A stretch of 64,000 nucleotides of DNA, taken from Jeotgalicoccus halotolerans. GTDB lineage: Bacteria > Bacillota > Bacilli > Staphylococcales > Salinicoccaceae. A program made the translations under genes and the position numbers. The notes under the pieces were generated by a model that was given only the letters and a program-made list of their open reading frames with translations, did no database searches and was not told where the DNA came from. Below, piece by piece: positions 18,559 through 26,869 of this stretch (positions are counted from its first letter, which is position 1; the number at the start of each line of letters is the position of its first letter). Location: NCBI RefSeq assembly GCF_003387165.1, contig NZ_QUMW01000009.1, positions 248,001 to 312,000 on the forward strand. Reading direction: 5' to 3'.

Positions 18559-19360
18559 ACCGATAGGCATTATGGATTCGGGGGTCGGCGGACTGACGGT
18601 AATGAAGGAAATTATTCATGCCCTGCCGAGCGAGGAAGTGTATTATTTTGCGGACAGCCTGCACTGTCCGTATGGGCCGAAAAGTCAGGAAGATGTTAAA
18701 CGCTACACGGCAGAGGCCGTGGAGTTTTTAATTAATAAAGGCGTCAAAGCCATCATTATCGCCTGCAATACGGCGACGGCGGCAGTGATGCCGGAGCTCC
18801 GCGATGAAATTGATATTCCGGTTTACGGGGTAATCAATCCGGGTTCCCTCGGTGCGCTCAGAAAGAGCGATAATAACGAAATCCTGCTTTTAGCGACCGA
18901 AGGGACGATAAAATCCGGCGCCTACGAGCAGGGCATTTTAAGTTTTGATCAGGATGTAAAAATTCATAAACTGGCCTGTCCGGAATTTGTGACGCTGATC
19001 GAGAGCCTGGATTATGAAAATCCGGATATTACAAGACGGACCGTGGCCGAAAAACTCGCGCCTTACAAAGAGATTAAGGCGGATACGGTCATCCTCGGGT
19101 GTACGCATTTCCCGATTATCGAAAAGTATATCGATGAGTTTTTTAAGGGAGAAAAGCATATTATCGATGCGGGATTTGAAACCGTGTCGGTTGCGCTGGT
19201 GCAGCTGCATAAGAAGAAACTGCTGACAGCGGATAACAAATCACCGGTCCATAAGATTTTTATCCACGGAGAGAACCAGCGTTTTGAAAAGGTAATGAAC
19301 AGCTGGATTCCGAATATAAACTACAGCATGGAAAATATTTTATTACAGGAGAGTTATTAA
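18551..19360 (+). CDS. murI: Glutamate racemase
   Basis: A 269-residue cofactor-independent racemase that makes D-glutamate for peptidoglycan. The N-terminal MDSGVGGLTVM is diagnostic. The two catalytic cysteines lie in IIACNTATAA (about residue 74) and ILGCTHFPI (about 185). It is translationally coupled to the MarR gene upstream and shares one base with the next gene. The start at 18551 overlaps the MarR stop and has a weak AGGGA site about 15 nt upstream. Confidence 0.96.
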   Translation: MNKPIGIMDSGVGGLTVMKEIIHALPSEEVYYFADSLHCPYGPKSQEDVKRYTAEAVEFLINKGVKAIIIACNTATAAVMPELRDEIDIPVYGVINPGSLGALRKSDNNEILLLATEGTIKSGAYEQGILSFDQDVKIHKLACPEFVTLIESLDYENPDITRRTVAEKLAPYKEIKADTVILGCTHFPIIEKYIDEFFKGEKHIIDAGFETVSVALVQLHKKKLLTADNKSPVHKIFIHGENQRFEKVMNSWIPNINYSMENILLQESY

Positions 19361-19950
19361 TGACAAAAATAGTTATAGCAAGCGGAAACCAGGGGAAAAT
19401 TAACGACTTTAAAGCAATATTTGAAGGTTTCGAAGTTGTCGGTATCAAAGAATTATTACCGGAATTTGAAGTTGAAGAAACCGGTACGACTTTCAGAGAG
19501 AACGCGATTTTAAAATCCGAAGCAGCTAAAGAAGCATTAAACCTGCCGGTCGTGAGCGATGATTCGGGCCTTTCGGTGGAAGCGCTCGAGGGCAGACCGG
19601 GCGTATACTCTGCACGCTATTCAGGCGAAGGTGCGACAGATGAAAAGAACAATCAAAAACTGCTCGAAGAGCTGGAAGGCATCGACAACAGAGCTGCATA
19701 TTTCACATGTGTGCTCGCTTTATCGATTCCGGGAGAAGAAACGCTTACTTATGAAGGCACTTTAGCTGGTGAAATTTTACATGAACCGCATGGTGATAAA
19801 GGCTTCGGCTACGATCCTCTGTTTAAAACGCTTAAAGGAATTTACCTCGGCGAGATTACTTCCGAAGAAAAAGGGGAAATCAGTCATAGAGGGAAAGCAC
19901 TCGAAAAATTAATGAATGATACGAAAGCATTTGACAAGTTAAAAAAATAG
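19360..19950 (+). CDS. rdgB: dITP/XTP pyrophosphatase, RdgB/HAM1 family
   Basis: A 196-residue enzyme hydrolysing non-canonical purine NTPs (ITP, dITP, XTP) to monophosphates, which keeps deaminated bases out of DNA. Motifs are IASGNQGKI (substrate and metal), VVSDDSGLSV, HGDKGFGYDPLF and the C-terminal EISHRGKAL. GGAGAG lies about 6 nt before ATG 19360, whose first base is the last base of the murI stop. This coupling to murI is conserved in Staphylococcus and Bacillus. Confidence 0.95.
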   Translation: MTKIVIASGNQGKINDFKAIFEGFEVVGIKELLPEFEVEETGTTFRENAILKSEAAKEALNLPVVSDDSGLSVEALEGRPGVYSARYSGEGATDEKNNQKLLEELEGIDNRAAYFTCVLALSIPGEETLTYEGTLAGEILHEPHGDKGFGYDPLFKTLKGIYLGEITSEEKGEISHRGKALEKLMNDTKAFDKLKK

Positions 19951-19963
19951 GGGGGATTTACAG

Positions 19964-20449
19964 ATGAGAGTTTTAGTCATTAGCGACAATCACAGTGAAA
20001 GAAATATTTTAACTGAAGTGTATGACACGGTAAAACCCGACGCGGCCATTCATCTCGGCGACAGTGAATTTCCATATGACGATCCGGAAATGGAAAAATT
20101 TCTGCGTGTTCTTGGCAATACTGACCGCGATGATACTTATCCTGAAACGGGACTTTTAGAAGAAGCAGGCATGTTTTATACGCACGGTCATCTGTTCGGC
20201 ATTAAATCTGACCGTCGTACCCTCGCGGAAAAAGCAGCGGAAACAGGCGCGAAATATGCGCTGTACGGGCATTCCCATGTAGCTAAAATCGAGAAAATCA
20301 ATGGCGTTTACGCGATAAACCCCGGCAGCATTACGTCTTCAAGAAATGAGTATCCGGAAAGCTATTTAGTCATCGACACGGATACACAAATCGCCTCGTA
20401 CTACAGCCGGAAGCATAAGCTGATGGATGAATTTAACCTCGGCAGCTAA
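19964..20449 (+). CDS. Calcineurin-like phosphodiesterase, YfcE/MJ0936 family
   Basis: A 161-residue metallophosphoesterase. The five metal-binding blocks are visible: SDNH, HLGDSE, LGNTD, THGHLFG and YGHSHVA. The physiological substrate is not established for this family. B. subtilis YsnB, downstream of rdgB, is the positional equivalent. GGGGGGATT precedes ATG 19964. The frame ends 18 nt before the acetyltransferase, so all genes from the MarR regulator onward look like one operon. Confidence 0.9.
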   Translation: MRVLVISDNHSERNILTEVYDTVKPDAAIHLGDSEFPYDDPEMEKFLRVLGNTDRDDTYPETGLLEEAGMFYTHGHLFGIKSDRRTLAEKAAETGAKYALYGHSHVAKIEKINGVYAINPGSITSSRNEYPESYLVIDTDTQIASYYSRKHKLMDEFNLGS

Positions 20450-20467
20450 AAAAGGGGGATTTGCAGC

Positions 20468-21007
20468 ATGAAAATCAAAATTAATGAAGACCTGGAACTG
20501 AAACAGGTTCAGGTAAATGAACGAAAAGAAATGTTTAACCTGATTGATGAGAACAGAGCCCAGCTTCGTGAATGGCTGCCCTGGGTGGACTTTATGAAGA
20601 CGCCGGAGCAGTACGGACCGATTATCAAAGAGTGGATTGAAACGAACGATGCCCGGTCGGCCTTAACGCTCGGAGTGTATTATCAGGGAGAGCTCGCAGG
20701 CACTTGCGGTTTCAACACTATTGACGGACTGAGCAGGCGAGGTCAGATTGGCTACTGGCTCGCTGAAAAATATACTGGTACAGGAACGATGTCAAAAGCT
20801 GTAGAAGGATTAGTCAATTACGGCTTTCAGGAAATCGGTCTGCACCGGATAGAAATTATAGCGGGAACAGAAAATATAAAAAGCAGAAAAATTCCGGAAC
20901 GGCTGAATTTTACCCAGGAAGCGGTTATGAAGGATTATGAATTTTTATACGACCATTACCATGACTGCGCGCTTTATCGTCTCTTAAAAACAGAGTGGTT
21001 AACGTAA
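20468..21007 (+). CDS. GNAT acetyltransferase, RimJ/RimL type
   Basis: A 179-residue acetyl-CoA-dependent acetyltransferase. The family N-terminus NRAQLREWLPWVD is followed by the core strand LAGTCGFNTID, the acetyl-CoA loop YTGTGTMSKAVEGLVNYGF and the helix-turn GLHRIEIIAGTENIKSR. The GIGYWL-type strand reads QIGYWLAEKY. Relatives acetylate ribosomal protein N-termini or small amines; the substrate here is not known. AAAGGGGGATT lies upstream. It is the last gene of the murI cluster. No terminator is obvious before the tRNA promoter. Confidence 0.87.
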   Translation: MKIKINEDLELKQVQVNERKEMFNLIDENRAQLREWLPWVDFMKTPEQYGPIIKEWIETNDARSALTLGVYYQGELAGTCGFNTIDGLSRRGQIGYWLAEKYTGTGTMSKAVEGLVNYGFQEIGLHRIEIIAGTENIKSRKIPERLNFTQEAVMKDYEFLYDHYHDCALYRLLKTEWLT

Positions 21008-21041
21008 AATTAACATTATATTAAAAAAACCAAAAAATGCA

Positions 21042-21071
21042 TTGACTTTCACTATGCGCTCTGGTTATAAT
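21042..21071 (+). promoter_or_regulatory. Promoter of tRNA-Arg(UCU)
   Basis: TTGACT (21042-21047), an 18-nt spacer and TATAAT (21066-21071), with the tRNA 18 nt downstream. Confidence 0.85.
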
Positions 21072-21089
21072 AACTATTGTGTTAATTAA

Positions 21090-21163
<74 letters not shown>

Positions 21164-21172
21164 TCAATGTTT

Positions 21173-21216
21173 AGTAAGCTCCCGCATCGGAAAAGGTGCA
21201 GGAGCTTACTTTTTTA
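21173..21216 (+). terminator. Terminator of tRNA-Arg(UCU)
   Basis: A long stem built on AGTAAGCTCC and GGAGCTTACT with an inner GCATC/GGTGC extension, followed by T6. Confidence 0.9.
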
Positions 21217-21234
21217 TATGAATGTTAAAAGCGT

Positions 21235-21268
21235 AAATATACACTATCATTAATAATGGTGTATATTT
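21235..21268. repeat. Inverted repeat between the two tRNA genes
   Basis: AAATATACAC (21235-21244) pairs with GTGTATATTT (21259-21268); a smaller CATT/AATG stem closes the loop. It lacks a clear T-run. The surrounding 21217-21374 holds no gene I would defend. Confidence 0.5.
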
Positions 21269-21374
21269 TATGAGCAGCGGGTATGTACTTTCAGGTAGAG
21301 AAAGACGTCTAAAGACTGAAAAAAATGTACATAAGGATGATACAGAATATAGAGCTCAAAATGGAGTGAAAGTC

Positions 21375-21383
21375 TGTTATAAT
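21375..21383 (+). promoter_or_regulatory. Extended -10 promoter of tRNA-Arg(CCU)
   Basis: TG-T-TATAAT at 21375-21383. A -35 element is not recognisable. The start would fall a few bases downstream, 20 nt before the tRNA. Confidence 0.6.
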
Positions 21384-21402
21384 ATAAATATTATTAAACT
21401 AT

Positions 21403-21476
21403 GTCCCGGTAGCTCAGCTGGATAGAGCAGCGCCCTCCTAAGGCGCAGGCCGCGGGTTCGACTCCCGCCTGGGACG
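21403..21476 (+). tRNA. tRNA-Arg (anticodon CCU)
   Basis: 74 nt with discriminator G, no encoded CCA. Acceptor GTCCCGG/CTGGGAC, anticodon stem GCGCC/GGCGC around loop CTCCTAA, so anticodon CCT reads AGG. T arm GGGTTCGACTCCC. It was probably duplicated from the neighbouring Arg tRNA: the 5' halves are nearly identical. No hairpin terminator follows directly. Confidence 0.97.
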
Positions 21477-21544
21477 TTACTAAAACAGTTTGACAATGAA
21501 TAGCCTGTGTTTTTCCATAAACTTATTTTTATACATGTGAAGTT

Positions 21545-21780
21545 ATTCAAGCTAAGGGTTTTTATCTCTCCCTTGAATATTATCCGTGATTCGTCTACAA
21601 TTACATCTCGAGAGACAACCGAATAACTTTGGGGAATGCTGTTTATTCGTGTCAGACGTGTGTCGTGCCGGTGATGATTTTACCGGCGGCACAATTAGGG
21701 GAGTGGAAAGTTTATTTCTGCTCTTGTTTAACCATATAAACATCTTAAAACTCTCTAAATGCTTTTAGAGAGTTTTTTTA
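21545..21780 (+). ncRNA. Candidate structured small RNA
   Basis: This 347-nt gene-free gap (21477-21823) folds strongly. Hairpin 1 is ATTCAA/TTGAAT with inner GGG/CCC (21545-21578). Hairpin 2 is CGTCT/AGACG (21592-21596, 21654-21658) enclosing GACA/TGTC and the 7-bp CGAATAA/TTATTCG. Hairpin 3 is GCCGGT/ACCGGC (21667-21687). It ends in a textbook terminator with AAACTCTCTAAA, a TGCT loop, its complement and T7 (21748-21779). A TTGACA at 21489-21494 could be a -35 but no good -10 is spaced from it. I do not recognise 6S, SRP, tmRNA or RNase P signatures. It could also be the leader of the NUDIX gene 44 nt downstream. Confidence 0.5.
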
Positions 21781-21823
21781 TTACCAGACAAATAGAAAGA
21801 TTCACCCTGCGAGGAGATTATAC

Positions 21824-22438
21824 ATGAGTAAATTTGATGAACAGATATTAGTAGTAAAACGCGACACATTATTTAATGGAGAAGCGCATGCTTTTAACGG
21901 CTTTATTTCTAAAGACGACAACCGCTACAAGGAAATCGTGAAGTCATTCGGCAATTTTGAAGTGAAGCGCCGCGGCGATATGGAAGAGGATCCGAACTAC
22001 AAGCAGCTGATCAGCTACTGCATTATTACCAGCAGTGACGAAACGCTTGTCTACAAACGTCTTGACGGCGGCGGCGAGGCGCGCCTACATGGTCTTCTTT
22101 CGATCGGGGTCGGCGGCCATATGAATGATGTGGAGTCTGAAGAGAATATCAACGGCAAGCTCCGCGTCAACGCTGCGCGCGAGCTTGAAGAGGAAGTCGG
22201 CTTGAGTGCTGACGACGTGAGAAACATTGAAATTCACGGCTTAATCAACGATGACGATAACGAAGTCGGCAAAGTTCATATCGGTCTCGTTTTAAAAATC
22301 GATGTTGAAAAAGATAAAATTATTAATAAAGAAGAAGACACCATTGCACTTGAATGGGTTAAAAACGATATCCTCGAAACGATGTCTCCGTACGAATCGT
22401 GGAGTGAACTGATTATCCGTGATGCTTATGGACAATAA
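21824..22438 (+). CDS. NUDIX-fold phosphoesterase (COG4112-like)
   Basis: 204 residues. The N-terminus FDEQILVVKRDTLF and the YCIITSSDETLVYKR strand are typical of the MutT-like COG4112 group. The Nudix box is recognisable as GGHMND...ELEEEVGL (about residues 104-132), including the R-E-L-E-E-E-V-G core that binds Mg. The spacing between the first Gly and the REL core is longer than in classic MutT. The substrate, presumably a nucleoside diphosphate derivative, is unknown. GAGGAG lies upstream of the ATG. The gene overlaps its neighbour. Confidence 0.82.
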   Translation: MSKFDEQILVVKRDTLFNGEAHAFNGFISKDDNRYKEIVKSFGNFEVKRRGDMEEDPNYKQLISYCIITSSDETLVYKRLDGGGEARLHGLLSIGVGGHMNDVESEENINGKLRVNAARELEEEVGLSADDVRNIEIHGLINDDDNEVGKVHIGLVLKIDVEKDKIINKEEDTIALEWVKNDILETMSPYESWSELIIRDAYGQ

Positions 22439-23369
22439 GGTTGCGACACACCACAGATTTATTAAGAAGTTCGAACGCGATCTGAAAGCTTATTTTGATG
22501 CAGGTGATGACGCGCGTTTTCTGTCAACGTTTTCTAAGTACACGAATCTCGCAGAACCGTCAGAGCATGCTGAAGAGATGCTCTATGAAACGCTGCTCCG
22601 GTCGAAACGTCCGGGGGAGCTCGTTGATTATTCTCTTGAACAGATGAACAACGGCGACGGCAATTACGAAACGCATATGGTGTATATGCTGCAGGCGTTA
22701 TCCGATATGGGCAATTACGAAGAGGTGCTGGAGTTTTCCGGCCACCTGCTCGAAGAGCCGATTCCTCAAAGTTTCCGCATCGATATTTTGTCCTTGAGAC
22801 AAAATGCAGCCAACAAACTCCGCGGAATGCTGAGCGACCAGGAACCGGTCATTTCTAAAGAGGAATTCGATAAATTCAACCTGTTTCAGCAGCTTGAATT
22901 TGTGGAAAAGATTACGGCAGCGCACGATATAACCTATGCGAATCTCATAACGGAAGTTTTCAGCGAGATAAAACGCAACGAGCTTAAGACCGCTATGCTT
23001 TTATATTTGCGAAGCGTACGTTCTAATGGTACGCTAACCTTTGAGAAATGCGGTGTGAAGATGACGGTGCAGCCGGCAGAGCTCGGCAGTCTGGAAGAGT
23101 ATTTTATCGTTAAGGATGTCCTGCCGAAGGTGCTGGATGAAGTTGAACAGTTCAACCCGTCCTTTACCGAGGCTGCGGCAGAGCTCCTTATGGGGCACGC
23201 GATATATATGTATCCGGTGCAGCCTGATTTTACGGCTGAAGCGGCAGTGAAAGCTTACTGTGAACGTATTGAAGAAATGCTCGGCATGCCCGAATCTTAC
23301 GAAGCGGACGCTAAAGTCAAACACTGGCTCGGTGAAATCGAACGCGAGATCGCAGAGAATTCGCTGTAA
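22428..23369 (+). CDS. Conserved hypothetical protein, helical/TPR-like, upstream of tig
   Basis: About 313 residues, soluble and almost entirely helical, with repeat-like helix pairs (YFDAGDDARFLSTFSKY; QMNNGDGNYETHMVYMLQALSDMGNYEEVLEFSGHLL) resembling tetratricopeptide units. No catalytic motif is seen. ATG 22428 lies inside the last codons of the NUDIX gene and lacks a clear ribosome site, so coupled translation is likely; 22422 is an alternative start. A hypothetical of this size also precedes the trigger factor gene in Staphylococcus. Function unknown. Confidence 0.75.
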   Translation: MDNKVATHHRFIKKFERDLKAYFDAGDDARFLSTFSKYTNLAEPSEHAEEMLYETLLRSKRPGELVDYSLEQMNNGDGNYETHMVYMLQALSDMGNYEEVLEFSGHLLEEPIPQSFRIDILSLRQNAANKLRGMLSDQEPVISKEEFDKFNLFQQLEFVEKITAAHDITYANLITEVFSEIKRNELKTAMLLYLRSVRSNGTLTFEKCGVKMTVQPAELGSLEEYFIVKDVLPKVLDEVEQFNPSFTEAAAELLMGHAIYMYPVQPDFTAEAAVKAYCERIEEMLGMPESYEADAKVKHWLGEIEREIAENSL

Positions 23370-23378
23370 ATCAATCAT

Positions 23379-23406
23379 TTGAATCAATATTTGTATGTGT
23401 TATAAT
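23379..23406 (+). promoter_or_regulatory. Promoter of tig
   Basis: TTGAAT (23379-23384), a 16-nt spacer and an extended TG-T-TATAAT ending at 23406. Confidence 0.8.
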
Positions 23407-23451
23407 ATACAGGTTAATTGAAAAAAACGACTTAATGGAGGAAAATGTATT

Positions 23452-24741
23452 ATGTCTCAAACATGGGAAAAACAAGAAGGTAACGAAGGAATTTTAACAA
23501 TTACAATTCCAGCTGAAGAATTAAACACTGCTTTAGATGAAGCATTTAAAAAAGTTTCTAAGGACATTAACATGCCTGGATTCAGAAAAGGTAAAGTACC
23601 TCGTCAAATGTTTGAAAAACGTTTCGGTGTAGAATCTCTTTACCAGGATGCTTTAGACATTCTGTTGCCTGAAAACTACGCGAAAGCTGTTGACGAAGCT
23701 GGTATTACACCGGTTGCTCAGCCTGATGTGGATGTTGAACAGATTGAAAAAGGTAAAGATGTTATTCTTAAAGCAACTGTTACAGTTGAGCCTGAAGTTA
23801 AACTTGGCGAATACAAAAACCTTGAAGGTGAAGAAATCGATACTGACGTGACTGATGAAGAAGTTGATCACCAAATCGATCACATCCTGACTGAGTACTC
23901 TGATTTAGTTGTTAAAGAAGAAGGTACTGTTGAAGAAGGTGACATCGCTACTATCGACTTCCACGGATTCGTTGACGGCGAAGCTTTCGAAGGCGGACAC
24001 GCTCACGACTACGAAATCGAAGTCGGTTCAAACTCATTTATCCCGGGCTTTGAAGAGCAGATGGTCGGCATGGAAATCGGCGAAGAGAAAGATATTAATG
24101 TTACTTTCCCTGAAGAGTACCACGCTGAAGAGTTAGCTGGTAAGGAAGCTGTATTCCAAGTTAAAGTGAACTCGCTTAAACAAAAAGAAACACCGGAATT
24201 AACAGACGAGTTCGTATCTGAACTTGAAAACCGCGACGCTAAAACTGTCGACGAGTTAAAAGCTGCCCTTAAAGATGAAGTGAAAGCTCAAAAAGAAAAC
24301 GACTACGAAGTCACATTAAAAGAAAGCTTAGTAGCTAAAGCTGCTGACAACGCTGAGATCGATGTACCGGATGCAATGGTGGACACTGAAACTGACCGTA
24401 TGCTTCAGGAATTCGAGCAGAACTTATCACAGCAGGGATTAAACCTCGAACTTTACACACAGCTGTCAGGTCAGGACGAAAATGCCCTCCGCGAACAGAT
24501 GAAAGAAGATGCTCTGAAACGCGTACGTACTAACTTAACGTTAAGACAAATCGCTGAAGAGGAAAACATCGAAGTAACTGACGAAGATACAGATGCTGAA
24601 CTCAGCCGTTTAGCTGAACAATTCGGTATGCCTTTAGATGATGTTAAGAAAGCACTTGGCGACGCTGAGATGCTTAAAGAAGATGTTAAAATCCAAAAAG
24701 CTTTAAACGTATTGGTAGACAACCGTAAAAAAGCTGAGTAA
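23452..24741 (+). CDS. tig: Trigger factor, ribosome-associated chaperone and PPIase
   Basis: A 429-residue chaperone meeting nascent chains at the ribosome exit. The N-terminal ribosome-binding domain carries the signature [17 protein letters not shown] (about residues 43-60). The FKBP-type peptidyl-prolyl isomerase domain covers about 155-245 ([20 protein letters not shown]), and a helical C-terminal arm domain follows. GGAGGAAAA precedes the ATG. It has its own promoter, and the AT-leaning codon use (AAA, GAA, TTA) suggests high expression. It lies just upstream of clpX, as in other Firmicutes. Confidence 0.97.
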   Translation: MSQTWEKQEGNEGILTITIPAEELNTALDEAFKKVSKDINMPGFRKGKVPRQMFEKRFGVESLYQDALDILLPENYAKAVDEAGITPVAQPDVDVEQIEKGKDVILKATVTVEPEVKLGEYKNLEGEEIDTDVTDEEVDHQIDHILTEYSDLVVKEEGTVEEGDIATIDFHGFVDGEAFEGGHAHDYEIEVGSNSFIPGFEEQMVGMEIGEEKDINVTFPEEYHAEELAGKEAVFQVKVNSLKQKETPELTDEFVSELENRDAKTVDELKAALKDEVKAQKENDYEVTLKESLVAKAADNAEIDVPDAMVDTETDRMLQEFEQNLSQQGLNLELYTQLSGQDENALREQMKEDALKRVRTNLTLRQIAEEENIEVTDEDTDAELSRLAEQFGMPLDDVKKALGDAEMLKEDVKIQKALNVLVDNRKKAE

Positions 24742-24762
24742 TCTATTAATTGAACCACATAC

Positions 24763-24799
24763 ATGAAAAGCTCTGCACGTCTAGTGTAGAGCTTTTCAT
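24763..24799 (+). terminator. Hairpin after tig
   Basis: A 16-bp stem (24763-24778 with 24784-24799, one G-U) with a 5-nt loop. There is no T-run beyond the TTTT within the stem, so termination may be partial. Confidence 0.7.
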
Positions 24800-24814
24800 C
24801 AATATGCAGCTCAA

Positions 24815-24843
24815 TTGATTTAAGATAGATTTTCTAGTATATT
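24815..24843 (+). promoter_or_regulatory. Promoter of clpX
   Basis: TTGATT (24815-24820), a 17-nt spacer and TATATT (24838-24843). Confidence 0.7.
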
Positions 24844-24874
24844 TTATTGGAAGTATATAATGAGGTGTGTATAA

Positions 24875-26131
24875 ATGTTTAAATTTAACGAAGATGATAC
24901 AGACTTAACCTGCTCTTTCTGCGGTAAAGATCAGGAACAGGTCAAAAAACTTATAGCCGGCAGCGGCGTATATATTTGTAACGAATGTATCGAGCTCTGC
25001 TATGAAATTATAGAAGAAGAACTGAAGATGGATACGACTGCAGTTTTCGATTATATTCCGAAGCCTCAGGAGATTTTAGAGTCTCTTGATGAGTATGTAA
25101 TCGGCCAGCTGAATGCTAAACGCGCACTCAGCGTTGCTGTCTACAACCACTACAAACGCATTAACAATACGGGCGAAGATGAAGTTGAAATTGCGAAGAG
25201 CAACATCGCTTTAATCGGTCCGACAGGGAGCGGTAAAACACTGCTTGCCCAAACACTTGCACGCTCCTTGAACGTGCCGTTTGCGATTGCGGATGCGACG
25301 AGCCTGACTGAAGCGGGTTATGTCGGTGACGATGTTGAGAATATTCTTCTCCGTTTAATCCAGGCAGCGGACTTCGATGTTGAACGCGCGGAACAAGGTA
25401 TTATTTATGTCGATGAAATCGATAAAATCGCGCGCAAGAGCGAGAATACTTCAATTACAAGAGACGTATCCGGTGAAGGTGTCCAGCAGGCCCTTCTTAA
25501 AATCCTTGAAGGCACAACAGCAAGCGTGCCGCCGCAGGGCGGACGCAAGCACCCGAACCAGGAGTCTATCCAGATCGATACGACGAATATCCTGTTTATT
25601 CTCGGCGGTGCCTTCGACGGTATGGAAGACATCATTAAACGCCGTCTCGGCGACAAGGTAATCGGCTTCGGCGGCGCGACTGAGGACTTGTCCGACAAGG
25701 ATGCGCTGATGGCGAAAGTCCGTCCGGACGACCTTCAGAGCTACGGCCTGATTCCTGAATTTATCGGCCGTGTACCGATTATCAGCTATCTCGAAGAACT
25801 CGATGTCGACGCTTTGAAATCTATTTTAACAGAGCCGAAAAATGCGCTAGTTAAACAGTATACGAGAATGATGGCAATCGACGACGTTGAACTGATTTTT
25901 GAAGAAGATTCACTCGATGCAATCAGTGAACTTGCTATTGAACGTAAGACAGGTGCCCGAGGACTGCGCTCTATTATCGAAGAGCGCATGGTGGACATTA
26001 TGTTTAAAGTTCCTTCAAATGATGATATTAAGAAAGTCGTTATTACACGGGAAACGATTATCGATGAAAAAGATCCGCTGATTTACGATGCAGAAGGCAA
26101 CGAAATTACAGCAGACCAGAAAAGTGCATAA
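24875..26131 (+). CDS. clpX: ATP-dependent protease ATP-binding subunit ClpX
   Basis: A 418-residue AAA+ unfoldase feeding substrates to ClpP. The N-terminal zinc-binding domain has CSFCGK and CNECIELC (about residues 11-38). Walker A is [12 protein letters not shown] (about 115), Walker B is [10 protein letters not shown], the pore loop is in [10 protein letters not shown] and a C-terminal small AAA domain follows. An IGF-type ClpP-contact loop is expected near KVIGFGGA, which is present. It has its own promoter and terminator. Confidence 0.97.
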   Translation: MFKFNEDDTDLTCSFCGKDQEQVKKLIAGSGVYICNECIELCYEIIEEELKMDTTAVFDYIPKPQEILESLDEYVIGQLNAKRALSVAVYNHYKRINNTGEDEVEIAKSNIALIGPTGSGKTLLAQTLARSLNVPFAIADATSLTEAGYVGDDVENILLRLIQAADFDVERAEQGIIYVDEIDKIARKSENTSITRDVSGEGVQQALLKILEGTTASVPPQGGRKHPNQESIQIDTTNILFILGGAFDGMEDIIKRRLGDKVIGFGGATEDLSDKDALMAKVRPDDLQSYGLIPEFIGRVPIISYLEELDVDALKSILTEPKNALVKQYTRMMAIDDVELIFEEDSLDAISELAIERKTGARGLRSIIEERMVDIMFKVPSNDDIKKVVITRETIIDEKDPLIYDAEGNEITADQKSA

Positions 26132-26138
26132 AGACTAG

Positions 26139-26164
26139 AGGCTGTCATTGCGACAGCCTTTTTT
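26139..26164 (+). terminator. Terminator of clpX
   Basis: AGGCTGTC (26139-26146) pairs with GACAGCCT (26152-26159), loop ATTGC, then a T-run. Confidence 0.9.
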
Positions 26165-26179
26165 AAAGGAAGTGACAAG

Positions 26180-26767
26180 ATGAAAATTAATCCAAGCAAT
26201 GTAGATATTATAATTTCTGCAGTATCTAAAGAGCAGTATCCTGAAACAGGTCTAAAAGAGATTGCTTTAAGCGGACGCTCTAACGTCGGCAAATCTTCAT
26301 TTATCAATGCAATCTGCGGCAGAAAAGGTGTGGCGCGGACTTCTTCAAAACCGGGTAAAACGATTACGCTCAACTTTTATAATGCGGACAACAAGTTTGT
26401 CTTCGTCGACGTGCCGGGCTACGGATATGCGAAGCAGTCTAAATCCGAACGCGAAAAGTGGGGCGGCATGATTGAAGGCTATCTTAAAAACCGCGAAACT
26501 TTATCGTGTGTTGTGCAGCTGATCGATCTCCGCCATCCGCCGACAAATGATGATATCGCAATGTATGATTTCTTAAAATATTACGAGCTGCCGGTCATTA
26601 TCGTGGCAACGAAATCGGATAAGATTGCCCGCGGCAAAATACAAAAGCATATCAGCGTTATTAAAAGAGAGCTTGAGATGGAACCGGAAGACCAGATTTT
26701 CCCATTTTCATCTGTAGATAAAGTGAAATTGCCTGAAATTATGACAGCTTTACAAAAGTTTGTCTAG
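26180..26767 (+). CDS. engB: Ribosome biogenesis GTPase EngB/YsxC
   Basis: A 195-residue essential GTPase for 50S subunit assembly. G1 is [13 protein letters not shown] (about residues 32-44), G2 lies in [15 protein letters not shown]3 is [10 protein letters not shown] and G4 is ATKSDK. GGAAGTGACAAG precedes the ATG. It follows clpX with only the terminator between them, the same order as in Bacillus and Staphylococcus, and probably relies on readthrough. Confidence 0.95.
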   Translation: MKINPSNVDIIISAVSKEQYPETGLKEIALSGRSNVGKSSFINAICGRKGVARTSSKPGKTITLNFYNADNKFVFVDVPGYGYAKQSKSEREKWGGMIEGYLKNRETLSCVVQLIDLRHPPTNDDIAMYDFLKYYELPVIIVATKSDKIARGKIQKHISVIKRELEMEPEDQIFPFSSVDKVKLPEIMTALQKFV

Positions 26768-26869
26768 ATTGCTTGATATCTATCTAATTTATAATTAGTA
26801 TAAATAGGGAACAGGTAAACTCGCGCATTTTTAGAAATATGTGCGGATTAGTTTTGAGGGGGCATTATA

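Noticed and set aside
21270-21453. Short plus-strand ORF beginning at the ATG near 21270
   Set aside because: It has no ribosome site and reads into the tRNA-Arg(CCU) gene before stopping.
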